A DNA stretch of 64,000 bases from Hydrogenispora ethanolica (lineage in GTDB: Bacteria > Bacillota > UBA4882 > UBA8346). The notes beneath the pieces were generated by a model. It was not told where the DNA came from. It saw only the letters and a program-made list of their open reading frames with translations, and ran no database searches. Shown in pieces: positions 34,419 to 43,513 of this stretch (position 1 is the first letter of the stretch; each line of letters starts with the position of its first letter). The position numbers and the translations under genes are program-made. The stretch lies in NCBI RefSeq assembly GCF_004340685.1, contig NZ_SLUN01000019.1, positions 1-64,000 on the forward strand, read 5' to 3'.

Positions 34419-34560
34419 TTTTAAAAGCCATGTGATAAAGTCTTTTGAATCGGAAATCAGAAGGCAAAAAGGCTCTTTATAAACGACTTTATCACTTGCT
34501 TTTCTGAGCTTTTGTGAACACCCCGACCTTTCGGACGGGGCTTATCACAACACTTTTAAA
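34419..34560 (+). repeat. Dispersed TIR element, copy 4 (well preserved)
   Basis: The left end TTTTAAAAGCCATGTGATAA and right end TTATCACAACACTTTTAAA form terminal inverted repeats of about 19 bp. Inside, GTGATAAAGTC (34431) is complementary to GACTTTATCAC (34486), and a GC hairpin around CCCCGACCTTTCGGACGGGG follows CTGAGCTTTTGTG. The element is 142 bp. Confidence 0.85.
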
Positions 34561-34674
34561 TATGATAAAAAATGCCGCCCCTCCGCCGAAGCCGTAAATG
34601 CGCAGATAATTAAGAAAAGATGAAGGAGTTATGAACTGGGAGCGCGAATATTAGTCAGGTTTAAGGAGGCTCTT

Positions 34675-36042
34675 ATGGCAGAAAATGGAGCGATAATTCA
34701 TCGGGTCGAGCCGGACAGCATTGCCGCGGAATTACTGCTGGAACCGGGTGACCGCATTTTATCCGTGAACGGGGCCGTACTGGAGGACTATATTGATTTC
34801 TTGATGGCCAATGCCGATGAGCGTATTTCTTTGGAAGTACTGAAAAAAAAGAACGGAGCGGTTGAGCTCCTTGAGATCGAGAAAGATGCGGCGGAATCTC
34901 TGGGTGTAAGCTTTGAACACGTAGTGTTCGACGGGATCCGGGAATGCGCGAATCATTGTTTGTTCTGTTTTGTGCATCAGCTGCCCGCGCGGCAGCGGGC
35001 CACCTTATATATTCGGGATGATGATTACCGGCTCTCCTTTTTGCATGGAGCCTACATTACTTTTACGAATTTAACCGAATCGGATTGGCGGCGGATTGAG
35101 AGACTACATCTGAGTCCCCTATATGTTTCGGTGCACGCTACCGATCCGGCAGTCCGTCAAAAACTTTTGGGCGTAAAAGGTGCCGCACCGATCCTCGAAC
35201 AAATTAAAAGGCTGGTTGCAGCGGGCATCACCGTTCACACCCAAGCGGTTATTTGTCCGGAGATCAATGACGGTCCGGTTCTGGAACAGACCATTCAGGA
35301 TTTGGCGCAATTCTGGCCGGAAGTTGCTTCCCTGGCCATTGTGCCGGTGGGATTGACCGAACACCGTTCCAAGCTATTCCCGTTGCGCATCTTTCGGCCG
35401 GATGAGGCCAGCCGGGTGATCGACCTGGTGCACCGCTTTCAAAAACAGTTTCGGGAATCTCTCGGTTCGCGCTTTGTTTTCGCCGCGGATGAGTGGTATG
35501 TTTTAGCCGGGAGGCAGGTCCCGGAGGATGAAGCGTATGAGGATTACTTACAGCTTGACAACGGCGTGGGGCTGTTGCGCTGGTTTTTGACGGATTTTTA
35601 TGAAACATTTCCTTCCCTCTATCAAGCCCTTTCCCGGCTCCAAGGCAAGTTGGTGGTCATTACCGGACAAGCGGCCATCGGAATGTGGGAGGAAGTGCGG
35701 CGTTATTGGGCGGCGCAAAATCTTGCCCTGACGTTGGAACTATTACCCATCCAAAACCGTTTTTTGGGAAGTACCGTAACGGTCACGGGTTTATTGAGCG
35801 GCAACGATGTGATGGAGGCGATTCAAAGCCACCAGCCGGCGGATCAGGCCTGTTATCTGGTTCCGCAAATCACGCTCCGCCAAGGGGACGATCTTTTTTT
35901 AGATGGCGTATCCGTCGCCCAATTGCGCGAGGCATGCGCGCCGAAACGGGTGATGATCGTGCCGACGCAAGCCGCCGAATGGCTTCGCTGGATTATTCAT
36001 GAGGGATGTGTTGACGGTTGTCTCGAGCAGTCATTGCAATAG
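34675..36042 (+). CDS. DUF512 Fe-S protein with PDZ domain (radical SAM-like)
   Basis: This 455-residue protein has an N-terminal PDZ-like domain (about 1-70, IIHRVEPDSIAAELLLEPGDRILSVNG). A radical SAM-like region follows with CANHCLFCFVHQLP (CxxxCxxC near residue 91) and RDDDYRLSFLHGAYITFTNL, and the DUF512 domain ends the protein (NRFLGSTVTVTGLLSGNDVM). Function is unknown; members are widely found next to der in clostridia, as here, where it overlaps der by 25 nt. A link to ribosome assembly is therefore possible (inference). Confidence 0.88.
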   Translation: MAENGAIIHRVEPDSIAAELLLEPGDRILSVNGAVLEDYIDFLMANADERISLEVLKKKNGAVELLEIEKDAAESLGVSFEHVVFDGIRECANHCLFCFVHQLPARQRATLYIRDDDYRLSFLHGAYITFTNLTESDWRRIERLHLSPLYVSVHATDPAVRQKLLGVKGAAPILEQIKRLVAAGITVHTQAVICPEINDGPVLEQTIQDLAQFWPEVASLAIVPVGLTEHRSKLFPLRIFRPDEASRVIDLVHRFQKQFRESLGSRFVFAADEWYVLAGRQVPEDEAYEDYLQLDNGVGLLRWFLTDFYETFPSLYQALSRLQGKLVVITGQAAIGMWEEVRRYWAAQNLALTLELLPIQNRFLGSTVTVTGLLSGNDVMEAIQSHQPADQACYLVPQITLRQGDDLFLDGVSVAQLREACAPKRVMIVPTQAAEWLRWIIHEGCVDGCLEQSLQ

Positions 36043-37334
36043 TTGGCCGACCCAATGTCGGAAAATCCACCCTGTTTAACCGGATCGTCAGACAACGTTT
36101 GGCGATCGTCGAAAATACCCCCGGCGTCACCCGCGACCGGATCTATGCCGATGGCAAATGGCTGGACCGGAGCTTTTTAGTGATTGATACCGGCGGAATC
36201 ACGGATGAACGCGATCCGGTCCAAGAGCAAATCCGCACCCAAGTGGAGATGGCTCTGGAGGAAGCGGATGCGGTCATCATGGTGACTGACGGCCGGGAAC
36301 CGCTGACGGCTTCCGATTATCAAGTGGCTACCCTGCTGCGAAAAAGCCATAAACCTACCGTGCTGGCGGTCAATAAAATTGAAAACATCGCTCAAACGGT
36401 GGACCCGGAGTTTTATTCGTTGGGCCTCGGCGAACCGATCCCCATCTCCGCCGAACACGGCAAAAACATCGGCGATTTGCTGGATGCGGCCTTGGAGAGT
36501 ATTCCCAAGGAAGAGGAGGAGAGCGATCCGGATCTCATCCGGGTCACGATGGTCGGCCGGCCCAATGTCGGCAAATCTTCATTGGTCAATGGACTCCTGG
36601 GCAAGGAACGAATGATCGTCAGCGATAGACCCGGTACGACCCGGGATGCGGTGGACATCCCCCTGGCTGCGGATGGCCACCATTATTTGTTGGTGGATAC
36701 CGCCGGGATCCGGCGCAAATCGAAAGTGGAAGAGTCAGTCGAATACTACAGTGTTTTACGGGCGCTGCGGGCGGTTGAACGTTCGGATGTCGTCATTCTG
36801 GTGTTGGATGCCACGGCGGAGGTTGCCGAACAGGATTTGAAGATCGCCGGGATCATCAAGGATGCCGGTAAAGCTTGCCTTATTGCTGTAAATAAATGGG
36901 ATCTGATTGAAAAGAACGAAGCGACGGCCGCGGAATATGAGGCGAAGATCCGCCGGGAGATCGGGTTTTTGGATTATGCGCCGCTGGTTTTCATCTCGGC
37001 CAAAACCGGACAACGGCTGGTAAAGATCTTGCCCCTCGTCAACCAGGTGATGGAGAGTTACACTTTCCGGATCTCCAATAACCGCCTGAACGAAGTGGTC
37101 TCGGAAGCGATTGTGATTCACCATCCCCCTTCCAATAAAGGCCGGCCGTTTAAGATCTATTACACCCGGCAATCGGGGGTAAAACCGCCGTCATTCCAGC
37201 TGACCGTGAATGATCCGGAAGGCTTTCATTACTCGTATCACCGCTATCTGGAAAACAAGTTCCGGGAGTATTTCGGTTTTGTCGGCACCCCTATCAAGTT
37301 TGAGTTGAAAACCAGTAATAAAAACGGCGATTGA
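36018..37334 (+). CDS. der: Ribosome biogenesis GTPase Der
   Basis: This is a 438-residue protein with two consecutive GTPase domains, each with GRPNVGKS (near residues 9 and 178), DTGG/DTAG and NKxE/NKWD motifs, then a KH-like C-terminal domain. It acts in late 50S ribosome assembly. The start is a TTG (TTGTCTCGAGCAGTC), inside the end of the DUF512 gene. It is followed by plsY and gpsA. Confidence 0.98.
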   Translation: MSRAVIAIVGRPNVGKSTLFNRIVRQRLAIVENTPGVTRDRIYADGKWLDRSFLVIDTGGITDERDPVQEQIRTQVEMALEEADAVIMVTDGREPLTASDYQVATLLRKSHKPTVLAVNKIENIAQTVDPEFYSLGLGEPIPISAEHGKNIGDLLDAALESIPKEEEESDPDLIRVTMVGRPNVGKSSLVNGLLGKERMIVSDRPGTTRDAVDIPLAADGHHYLLVDTAGIRRKSKVEESVEYYSVLRALRAVERSDVVILVLDATAEVAEQDLKIAGIIKDAGKACLIAVNKWDLIEKNEATAAEYEAKIRREIGFLDYAPLVFISAKTGQRLVKILPLVNQVMESYTFRISNNRLNEVVSEAIVIHHPPSNKGRPFKIYYTRQSGVKPPSFQLTVNDPEGFHYSYHRYLENKFREYFGFVGTPIKFELKTSNKNGD

Positions 37335-37347
37335 CGGGAGTGACAAC

Positions 37348-37974
37348 ATGCTTTGGATTAAAACGGTCATCGTTTTGGCGGTGGCTTATTTCATCGGCAG
37401 TATTACTTCGGGCGATATCGTAGCTCGCATCAAAAAAGTAGACCTGCGGAGTCTAGGCAGCGGCAATATCGGCGCTACTAACACCTTCCGGGTATTGGGC
37501 TCTTTCTACGGTGCTGTCGTGCTGGCCGGCGATATTGTAAAGGGGATTCTGGCGGTTTTATTGGGACATTATGTCCTGGGCAGTTTTCACGGCTTTGACA
37601 TGGCGATTCTAACCGGGGTGTTTGCAGTTATCGGGCATAATTGGCCGGTTCACGCCGGTTTTAAAGGCGGAAAAGGCATTGCGACGTCGGCCGGAGTGAT
37701 GATTGGGTTGACGCCCGTCAGCATTCTGGCGGCGTTACCGGTCTGGCTGGCGGTTTTCCTGCTTTCCGGCTATGTTTCGCTCGCGTCCATTGTTGCGGCG
37801 ATTGCCTATCCCGTATCGGTATTTCTTTTTTATCACGATGATCCGTATAAACAGTTCCTGGCCCTGATCATCGCGGTTCTGGCGATTTACCGGCATCATT
37901 CGAACATCAAACGTTTATTACGCGGCGAGGAGCACCGAATTCTGTATAAACATCGTGGAGGAGACAAATCATGA
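37348..37974 (+). CDS. plsY: Glycerol-3-phosphate acyltransferase PlsY
   Basis: This is a 208-residue multi-pass membrane enzyme that uses acyl-phosphate to acylate glycerol-3-phosphate, the first step of phospholipid synthesis. The three family motifs are present: SGDIVARI...DLRSLGSGNIGATNTFR, GHNWPVHAGFKGGKGIATSAG and the later RHHSNIKRLLRGEEHRI. Five membrane helices can be drawn. The stop overlaps the gpsA start (ATGA), coupling it to the enzyme that makes its substrate. Confidence 0.97.
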   Translation: MLWIKTVIVLAVAYFIGSITSGDIVARIKKVDLRSLGSGNIGATNTFRVLGSFYGAVVLAGDIVKGILAVLLGHYVLGSFHGFDMAILTGVFAVIGHNWPVHAGFKGGKGIATSAGVMIGLTPVSILAALPVWLAVFLLSGYVSLASIVAAIAYPVSVFLFYHDDPYKQFLALIIAVLAIYRHHSNIKRLLRGEEHRILYKHRGGDKS

Positions 37975-38999
37975 TCGCTGTCGTAGGAAGCGGCGGCTGG
38001 GGCACAGCGTTGGCGTTTCATTGCGCTCAAAAAGGGTACCCGGTAAAAATATGGGCTCACGAGTCTGAAGTGGTCACGGAAATTAACCGCCAACATACCA
38101 ATGCAACATTTTTGCCGGGAATTACGTTACCCGAGTCCATACAAGCCAGTGGCTCATTGGAAGAGGTTTTAAGCGGCTGCCGTTATGTGATTACTGCGGT
38201 TCCCAGTCAATGGTTGCGAAGCGTCGCCAAAAAAATGGCTCCTTTGATCACCCGGAATCATCTGATCATCAGTGCTTCCAAGGGCCTGGAAGTTCAGAGC
38301 CTAAAAACATTGGCCACCGTGCTTGAAGAAGAGTTGCCCATGGTCGAGCCGGGTGCGGTCATCGCGCTATCCGGGCCCAATCATGCCGAAGAGGTGGCCC
38401 GGAGGATTCCGTCGACTACGGTGGTTGCCACTCCGATCCTGAAATTTGCCGAAGAAGTTCAGGATTTATTGATCTCGCCATTGTTGCGGGTTTATACCAA
38501 TCCCGACCGTCTCGGCGTGCAACTGGGAGGCGCTTTAAAAAACATCATCGCCTTGGCCGCCGGAATCTCCGATGGATTGGGTTTCGGAGATAACACCAAA
38601 GCGGCCCTGATCACCCGGGGGCTTGCCGAAATGGCTCGCCTGGGAGCGGCGATGGGAGCCCAAACCCCGACTTTTTCCGGCCTCTCCGGAATGGGAGATT
38701 TATTCGTGACCGCTTCCAGCAAACATAGCCGCAACGCATGGGCTGGACGGGAGCTTGGCAAGGGCCGCTCCCTGGCGGAGATCCTTTCTTCCACCAAAAT
38801 GGTAGTCGAGGGTGTCACCACGACCCAAGCCGCTTATCGATTAGCCAGAGAAAAACAGGTCGAAATTCCCATTACGAATATCACATATCAAGTTCTTTTT
38901 GAAGGCGTTCCCCCGCTGGAAGGGGTCAGCCGATTAATGGAACGGGTTCGCACGCATGAAATGGAAGAAGTAGTAGCGGCGACCTATACCTGGCAATAA
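37971..38999 (+). CDS. gpsA: Glycerol-3-phosphate dehydrogenase [NAD(P)+]
   Basis: This is a 342-residue protein with the N-terminal Rossmann motif VVGSGGWGTALAFHCAQKG, the central SASKGLEVQ and SGPNHAEEV, and the catalytic GGALKNIIALAAGISDGLGFGDNTKAALITRG. It reduces dihydroxyacetone phosphate to sn-glycerol-3-phosphate for membrane lipids. GGAGGAG precedes the ATG. It overlaps plsY by four bases and sits just upstream of spoIVA, the order found in B. subtilis (der-gpsA-spoIVA). Confidence 0.98.
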   Translation: MIAVVGSGGWGTALAFHCAQKGYPVKIWAHESEVVTEINRQHTNATFLPGITLPESIQASGSLEEVLSGCRYVITAVPSQWLRSVAKKMAPLITRNHLIISASKGLEVQSLKTLATVLEEELPMVEPGAVIALSGPNHAEEVARRIPSTTVVATPILKFAEEVQDLLISPLLRVYTNPDRLGVQLGGALKNIIALAAGISDGLGFGDNTKAALITRGLAEMARLGAAMGAQTPTFSGLSGMGDLFVTASSKHSRNAWAGRELGKGRSLAEILSSTKMVVEGVTTTQAAYRLAREKQVEIPITNITYQVLFEGVPPLEGVSRLMERVRTHEMEEVVAATYTWQ

Positions 39000-39110
39000 A
39001 CGAATCCAAACCGGAAGGATTGATCGAACTTTTTGGTAGAAGCGGGATATCTCGGTGATGACCCGTATGTAGCGGGTGGAGAATCCTGTCAATACAACAC
39101 AAAATGAAGC

Positions 39111-39136
39111 AACGGTTCTATTGGAACCGTTTTTTG
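39111..39136 (+). terminator. Terminator after gpsA
   Basis: The stem AACGGTTC / GAACCGTT has a 5-nt loop and is followed by TTTT. The remaining 39000-39286 has no clear gene. Confidence 0.88.
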
Positions 39137-39286
39137 TTTGTCTGAAGCAGCATTTAGTTATATTGGGCTAAACCTATCAATATATATATATTGTTTAATG
39201 GTCAGGCAGGATTGATGAGAACAAAAGGGGGGATGGCTCAATTCCCGTTTCAATAAATACAAATTCGGTGAAAAGGGGGGAGAATC

Positions 39287-40765
39287 ATGGAGAGGTTTGA
39301 TATCTTTCAAGATATCGCCGAACGTACCGATGGTGATATTTATATCGGAGTGGTCGGTCCGGTACGTACAGGGAAGTCTACTTTTATCAAGCGATTTATG
39401 GAACTGATGGTGATTCCGAATATCAGCAATTATTATGACCAGCAACGCGCCCAGGATGAATTGCCACAAAGCGGCAACGGACGTACGATAATGACGACGG
39501 AGCCCAAATTTGTCCCGAGCGAAGCAGTGGAAGTGACGGTTGGGGACAACATCCAGTTTCGGGTGCGTTTGGTCGACTGTGTAGGATATGCAGTGGAAGG
39601 CGCATTAGGCTATGAAAATGATTCCGGACCCCGCATGGTCATTACACCTTGGCAAGAGAGTCCGGTCAGCTTCGGCGAAGCGGCCGAAATGGGAACTCGA
39701 AAGGTCATCACCGATCATTCGACCATTGGCTTGGTGATAACGACCGATGGCAGCATCACGGAAATTCAGCGGTCCGCTTATATCCCGGCCGAAGAGCGAG
39801 TCATCGGAGAATTGAAGGCCCTGGGGAAACCATTTGTAGTCGTTTTAAACTCCATACAGCCGGACAGCGGCGAGACGCTGAAACTAGCCGGAGAAATGCA
39901 AGAGAAATATGCAGTGCCGGTAGTTCCGATCAATTGCCAGCAGATGTCCAGCGCGCAGGTTGAAAGAGTTTTGCAGGAACTTCTGTATATGTTCCCGTTG
40001 CGGGAACTCCGCGTGGATTTTCCCAAATGGGTTGAAGAACTCGAACCCGCACACTGGCTGCGGACTCGTTTTGAAGGGGCGGTATATAGCGCAATCGCCG
40101 GAGTGGATCGCGTCAAAGACATCGACCAGGTTGTCGGTTCATTACGCCAGACCGAGGATGTCAAAGATGTCTTGATGCATCGGGTCGATCTGGGCGAAGG
40201 ATCGGTCCTGATTGAGATGACCGTCGATCGGCAGCTTTTTTATAAAGTATTGGAAGAAATGTCCGGCTTTACGGTCAGCGGCGATCATCACTTAATGCGA
40301 ATGATGCGGGAGTTGTCTGTAGCCAAGCGGGAATATGATAAACTTTCCGGGGCGTTGTCACAAGTCCGGCAGACAGGTTATGGCGTTGTCAATCCTTCGC
40401 TCGAAGAACTGACTTTGGCCGAACCGGAATTGATCAGACACGGGAGCCGCTTCGGAGTTAAACTCAAGGCCAGTGCACCATCGATCCATATGATCAAAGC
40501 CGACATCATGACGGAGGTTACGCCCATTGTCGGAACTGAAAAACAGGGCGAAGAATTTGTTCATTATCTGACCAGCGAGTTCGAGAAGGACCCGTCCCGG
40601 ATCTGGCAGACCGATTTTTTCGGCAAGACCATGTATGACTTGGTGAAAGAGGGAATCCAGTCCAAACTCGCCAGAATGCCGGATAATGCCCAGGAAAAAC
40701 TGCAAGAGACTTTAACAAAGATAATTAATGAGGGTAGCGGAGGCTTAATCTGCATTATCCTGTAA
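39287..40765 (+). CDS. spoIVA: Stage IV sporulation protein A, spore coat basement ATPase
   Basis: This is a 492-residue SpoIVA with the characteristic start MERFDIFQDIAERTDGDIYIGVVGPVRTGKSTFIKRF. The Walker A motif GPVRTGKST is at residues 24-32, and the ATPase domain is followed by the middle and C-terminal polymerising domains, ending GSGGLICIIL. SpoIVA hydrolyses ATP to polymerise on the forespore surface and anchors the coat. In B. subtilis it is made by sigma-E in the mother cell. A GGGGGGAGA site precedes the ATG. The gene is preceded and followed by terminators. Confidence 0.98.
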   Translation: MERFDIFQDIAERTDGDIYIGVVGPVRTGKSTFIKRFMELMVIPNISNYYDQQRAQDELPQSGNGRTIMTTEPKFVPSEAVEVTVGDNIQFRVRLVDCVGYAVEGALGYENDSGPRMVITPWQESPVSFGEAAEMGTRKVITDHSTIGLVITTDGSITEIQRSAYIPAEERVIGELKALGKPFVVVLNSIQPDSGETLKLAGEMQEKYAVPVVPINCQQMSSAQVERVLQELLYMFPLRELRVDFPKWVEELEPAHWLRTRFEGAVYSAIAGVDRVKDIDQVVGSLRQTEDVKDVLMHRVDLGEGSVLIEMTVDRQLFYKVLEEMSGFTVSGDHHLMRMMRELSVAKREYDKLSGALSQVRQTGYGVVNPSLEELTLAEPELIRHGSRFGVKLKASAPSIHMIKADIMTEVTPIVGTEKQGEEFVHYLTSEFEKDPSRIWQTDFFGKTMYDLVKEGIQSKLARMPDNAQEKLQETLTKIINEGSGGLICIIL

Positions 40766-40767
40766 AG

Positions 40768-40793
40768 ATGGTCCATAGAGACCATTTTTTTTA
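40768..40793 (+). terminator. Terminator after spoIVA
   Basis: The stem ATGGTC / GACCAT has a 6-nt loop and is followed by eight T. Confidence 0.85.
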
Positions 40794-41108
40794 TTTGATG
40801 TAAGAAATCGGAGGATTCAGTCAACATTTTTTGATCCCAAAAGAACTGGCTATAATGTTTTTCCTGATCCTTGACGATAGTATAGTACTGGAGTTTTCAG
40901 GCTTTTCTCCAAGCAAACAAGTTGAATAATCGTTTTAGCTGGTACGATTCGGAAAACGCAGGTTATTGTTGAAAAAAAACCTATTTTTTTGTTTTAAAAG
41001 CAGGAGATAAGGGAAGAATCTAGAATAAAGGGTATGTTGGTTAACCAAATATCGCCTTGAACTTTAAGTAAAGGCTTTCCACCTTTTTCGGAAGGAGGTG
41101 AATTGTTC
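40794..41108. other. AT-rich leader region of the HU gene
   Basis: There is no gene here. A perfect TATAAT at 40851-40856 has only a 14-bp spacing to TTGATC (40831-40836), so any promoter there is weak or mis-spaced. A short T-tailed hairpin (AGGTT / AACCT, 40961-40990) could act as an attenuator. The GGAGGTG of HU is at its 3' end. Confidence 0.4.
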
Positions 41109-41387
41109 ATGACCAAAACCGAACTCATCGACAAAGTCGCCGAGAAGAGTGGTTTGACAAAGAAGGATTCGGGAAAAGCGATTGATGCAGTGATTAACGC
41201 TATGACCCAAGCATTGTCCAAAGGAGAGAAAGTTCAATTAGTCGGCTTTGGTAGCTTTGAAGTCCGTAAGAGAGAGGCTCGTAAAGGCCGTAATCCTCAA
41301 ACCGGTGCTGAAATTAAAATTGCTGCCAGAAAGGTTCCTGTGTTCAAAGCCGGCAAGGCTTTGAAAGATGCTGTGGGCAAGAAGTAA
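41109..41387 (+). CDS. hup: DNA-binding protein HU
   Basis: This is a 92-residue HU/IHF family protein ([65 protein letters not shown]). The beta-arm RNPQTG motif with its intercalating Pro is intact. It is a histone-like dimer that bends and compacts DNA. ATG 41109 follows AAGGAGGTG; the in-frame TTG two codons upstream is too close to it. It is a single-gene unit with its own terminator, next to spoIVA as in B. subtilis (hbs). Confidence 0.98.
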   Translation: MTKTELIDKVAEKSGLTKKDSGKAIDAVINAMTQALSKGEKVQLVGFGSFEVRKREARKGRNPQTGAEIKIAARKVPVFKAGKALKDAVGKK

Positions 41388-41400
41388 TAAAACAGTAAAT

Positions 41401-41433
41401 AAAGAATGGACCTCATTGGGTCCATTCTTATTT
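41401..41433 (+). terminator. Terminator after hup
   Basis: The stem AAGAATGGACC / GGTCCATTCTT has a 6-nt loop and is followed by a short T-rich tail. Confidence 0.85.
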
Positions 41434-41494
41434 CCGCGCTGTTCTTACCGGAAATCCCGCCGAATACATTATGGCAGGAAAGGTGGGATTAAGA

Positions 41495-42247
41495 GTGCGG
41501 ATTTTTTATTTTCGGTCGATTCTTTGGGTGGGTATCGGCATAGCCCTCGTCTTCAGCCTTGGCTACCTGGCCGGCCGGTTTCACAATGAGAATTGGCCGA
41601 CCATGGGGCTTTTGGCCAAGGAAATGCCGCTGTTTTATGTGAAAAAATCTGCGCCCGAGGTTTGTCTGACGTTTGATATCAGCTGGGGCGAGAAGACGCT
41701 GCCGCTGGTATTAAAGGTGCTGAAGCAGAACCAGACTCCGGCGACTTTCTTTGTGTCCGGCCCGTGGGCGGTGCGGCATCCGGAAGCGGTAAGAGCCATT
41801 GTCAATGATGGCCATGAAATCGCCAGCCACGGCGATCGCCACATCAACCTGAGTCAGGTCTCCAAAGATGTGGTACATGATAATATCGCCAAGGCCCATC
41901 AGGATATCCTGTCGGTAGCGGGCAGAGTGGCGCCTTATTTTCGCCCGCCCAACGGAGATTATGATGATGTGGTGATCGATACTGCCCGCGAACTCGGTTA
42001 TGAGACCGTCATCTGGTCCGTGGATACGCTGGATTGGAAGAATCCCGGACCGCGCTATATGATCGACCGGGTGTTGGCTCGAACGATTCCCGGAGCCATT
42101 ATTTTGTGCCATGCCAGTGATTCCAGCCAAGAAATTCATCTGGCGCTTCCCGGAATTATCTCGGGTTTGCGCGCCAAAGGTTTGAAGCTGGTGGCTTTGT
42201 CACAGCTGGCGGCGAACGGAGAGTTGATCCGGCGCGATCCGCGGTAA
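41495..42247 (+). CDS. Polysaccharide deacetylase, PdaB/YlxY type
   Basis: This is a 250-residue NodB-family carbohydrate esterase with an N-terminal membrane anchor (about 5-25, FRSILWVGIGIALVFSLGYLAG). Motifs are LTFDISWGE (the usual TFDDG is changed, as in the PdaB/YlxY sporulation group), SHGDRHINLS, and FRPPNGDYDD, which together supply the zinc site (Asp, His, His) and catalytic Asp. These enzymes act on the peptidoglycan of the spore or cell wall. The GTG at 41495 follows AGGAAAGGTGGG; an in-frame ATG at 41471 lacks a ribosome site but cannot be ruled out. It is not in an operon with its neighbours. Confidence 0.82.
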   Translation: MRIFYFRSILWVGIGIALVFSLGYLAGRFHNENWPTMGLLAKEMPLFYVKKSAPEVCLTFDISWGEKTLPLVLKVLKQNQTPATFFVSGPWAVRHPEAVRAIVNDGHEIASHGDRHINLSQVSKDVVHDNIAKAHQDILSVAGRVAPYFRPPNGDYDDVVIDTARELGYETVIWSVDTLDWKNPGPRYMIDRVLARTIPGAIILCHASDSSQEIHLALPGIISGLRAKGLKLVALSQLAANGELIRRDPR

Positions 42248-42384
42248 GGAGCGGTCGTCCGCGACGGGGGATTCATACTGGACCGCACGCTCAGCGCGGC
42301 GGAAGCATTGGCGGCAGCCGCTCTATCCGGTTGGAGCAATGCAAGCCTGGAGGGTATCATTTGGACCCGGGGATAGCCGGAGGG

Positions 42385-42594
42385 CGATCGTTTGCCCATC
42401 AAGCAGCGCCTTGAATCATTCAAGACGCTGCTTCCGCGAATCACGGCGTTCCTTTTGCGAATCCGGGAATTGCTTTTGTGGATAACGATTGATCGTTTGT
42501 GAATCAAGTTGTGCCTTGAGTCATTCAAGGCGTTGCAGCGGTGGATCATGATCCGCCTTTGCTGACTCCGGTAGTTGCTGTTGGGAACGAAGGA
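42385..42594. repeat. Array of ten 21-nt units, related to the 28-kb array
   Basis: Exactly 21-nt units have a core near GCTTTTGTGAATCA. One unit has a perfect DnaA box complement TGTGGATAA (42477-42485), the next has TGTGAATCA (42498-42506), and others are degenerate (TGCGAATCC, CGCGAATCA, GGTGGATCA) at the same phase. It lies in the 693-bp gene-free stretch between the deacetylase and lepB. The part before it (42248-42384) has no recognised feature, and 42595-42720 is GC-rich with small hairpins. Confidence 0.75.
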
Positions 42595-42768
42595 ACTGTG
42601 GCGGTCGCCGCCACCCCTCCCGCGGGAAATCCGGCGGGCCTTCCCCCGGCTCCGGGCGGGAGTTGAACGGAAGGGGACCGTAGCGGATTGATTCCCGGGG
42701 GAATTGGCTATCCTATCAGACTGTGGCGCAAAGCTTACGAAGAGTCATGCAAATCTCGCACTTCGAAA

Positions 42769-42797
42769 TGGACAATGGATAAATTTATGTTATAATT
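42769..42797 (+). promoter_or_regulatory. Sigma-A promoter of lepB
   Basis: TGGACA, a 17-bp spacer, then TATAAT lie about 145 bp before the lepB start, giving a leader of roughly 135 nt. Confidence 0.75.
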
Positions 42798-42940
42798 GAC
42801 GTGCTGAAATTTTTTCTGAACCTTTGCGTTAGGTATAGTAGTGTGTGCGGCTGCGGTGGGTTGTTACCGAAAAAGCGGCTTCATTGCTTTTTGAAAGCTG
42901 TTTGGAGAATTTCTGGTTAATTATCTGAGGTGAAAAAAGA

Positions 42941-43501
42941 ATGGCAAAAGAATCGTCCCAAAAGCCCGCGAAAGAATATTCCGCCAAGCAATTCATGCGC
43001 GATTTTTTGGAAGTCGTTGTGCCGGCAGTGATTCTGTTCCTGGTGATCCACACGTTCTTTTTGGAGTCCCGTTTCGTGCCCTCGCCCTCGATGGTTCCCA
43101 CCATTGAGGTTCAAGACCGTTTTTTGATGAATAAGACGGCGTATTGGTTTAAGAAACCCCAGCGGTACGAGATCATTATCTTCAAGCCGCCCGCGGAAGC
43201 CGGTTCCAAGGATGACTTCGTCAAACGGGTGATCGGGTTGCCGGGGGAAACCCTTCAAGTGCACCGGGGGGTGGTCTACATCAACGGGAAACCGTTGAAG
43301 GAACCGTATATTACTCCGGATCGGGCTCCGATTCAGGAATTCGGCCCGGTGATGGTGCCGGAAGACAGTCTGTTTATGATGGGCGACAACCGGAATAACA
43401 GTCAAGACAGCCGGTACTGGGGAACCCTACCGCTGAAAAACGTCAAAGGCCAGGCATGGTTCAGATTTTGGCCGGTCAACCGCATGGGAATCATTCGTTA
43501 A
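42941..43501 (+). CDS. lepB: Signal peptidase I
   Basis: This is a 186-residue type I signal peptidase with one N-terminal membrane helix (about 22-40, FLEVVVPAVILFLVIHTFF). The catalytic Ser 50 lies in PSPSMVPT and the Lys 95 in DDFVKRVIGLPG; the GDNRNNSQDSRYWG box completes the S26 family signature. It removes signal peptides from exported proteins such as those at 10980 and 50632. GAGGTGA precedes the ATG. The ABC-F gene follows 12 bp after. Confidence 0.97.
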   Translation: MAKESSQKPAKEYSAKQFMRDFLEVVVPAVILFLVIHTFFLESRFVPSPSMVPTIEVQDRFLMNKTAYWFKKPQRYEIIIFKPPAEAGSKDDFVKRVIGLPGETLQVHRGVVYINGKPLKEPYITPDRAPIQEFGPVMVPEDSLFMMGDNRNNSQDSRYWGTLPLKNVKGQAWFRFWPVNRMGIIR

Positions 43502-43513
43502 TCTGGAGTATCC

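Noticed and set aside
38998-39110. Short frame of about 24 codons after gpsA
   Set aside because: It is too short, lacks family features and has only a weak ribosome site; probably untranslated.
42136-42549. Minus-strand open frame over the 42-kb array
   Set aside because: It is again a by-product of the 21-nt period, and overlaps the end of the deacetylase gene on the opposite strand.
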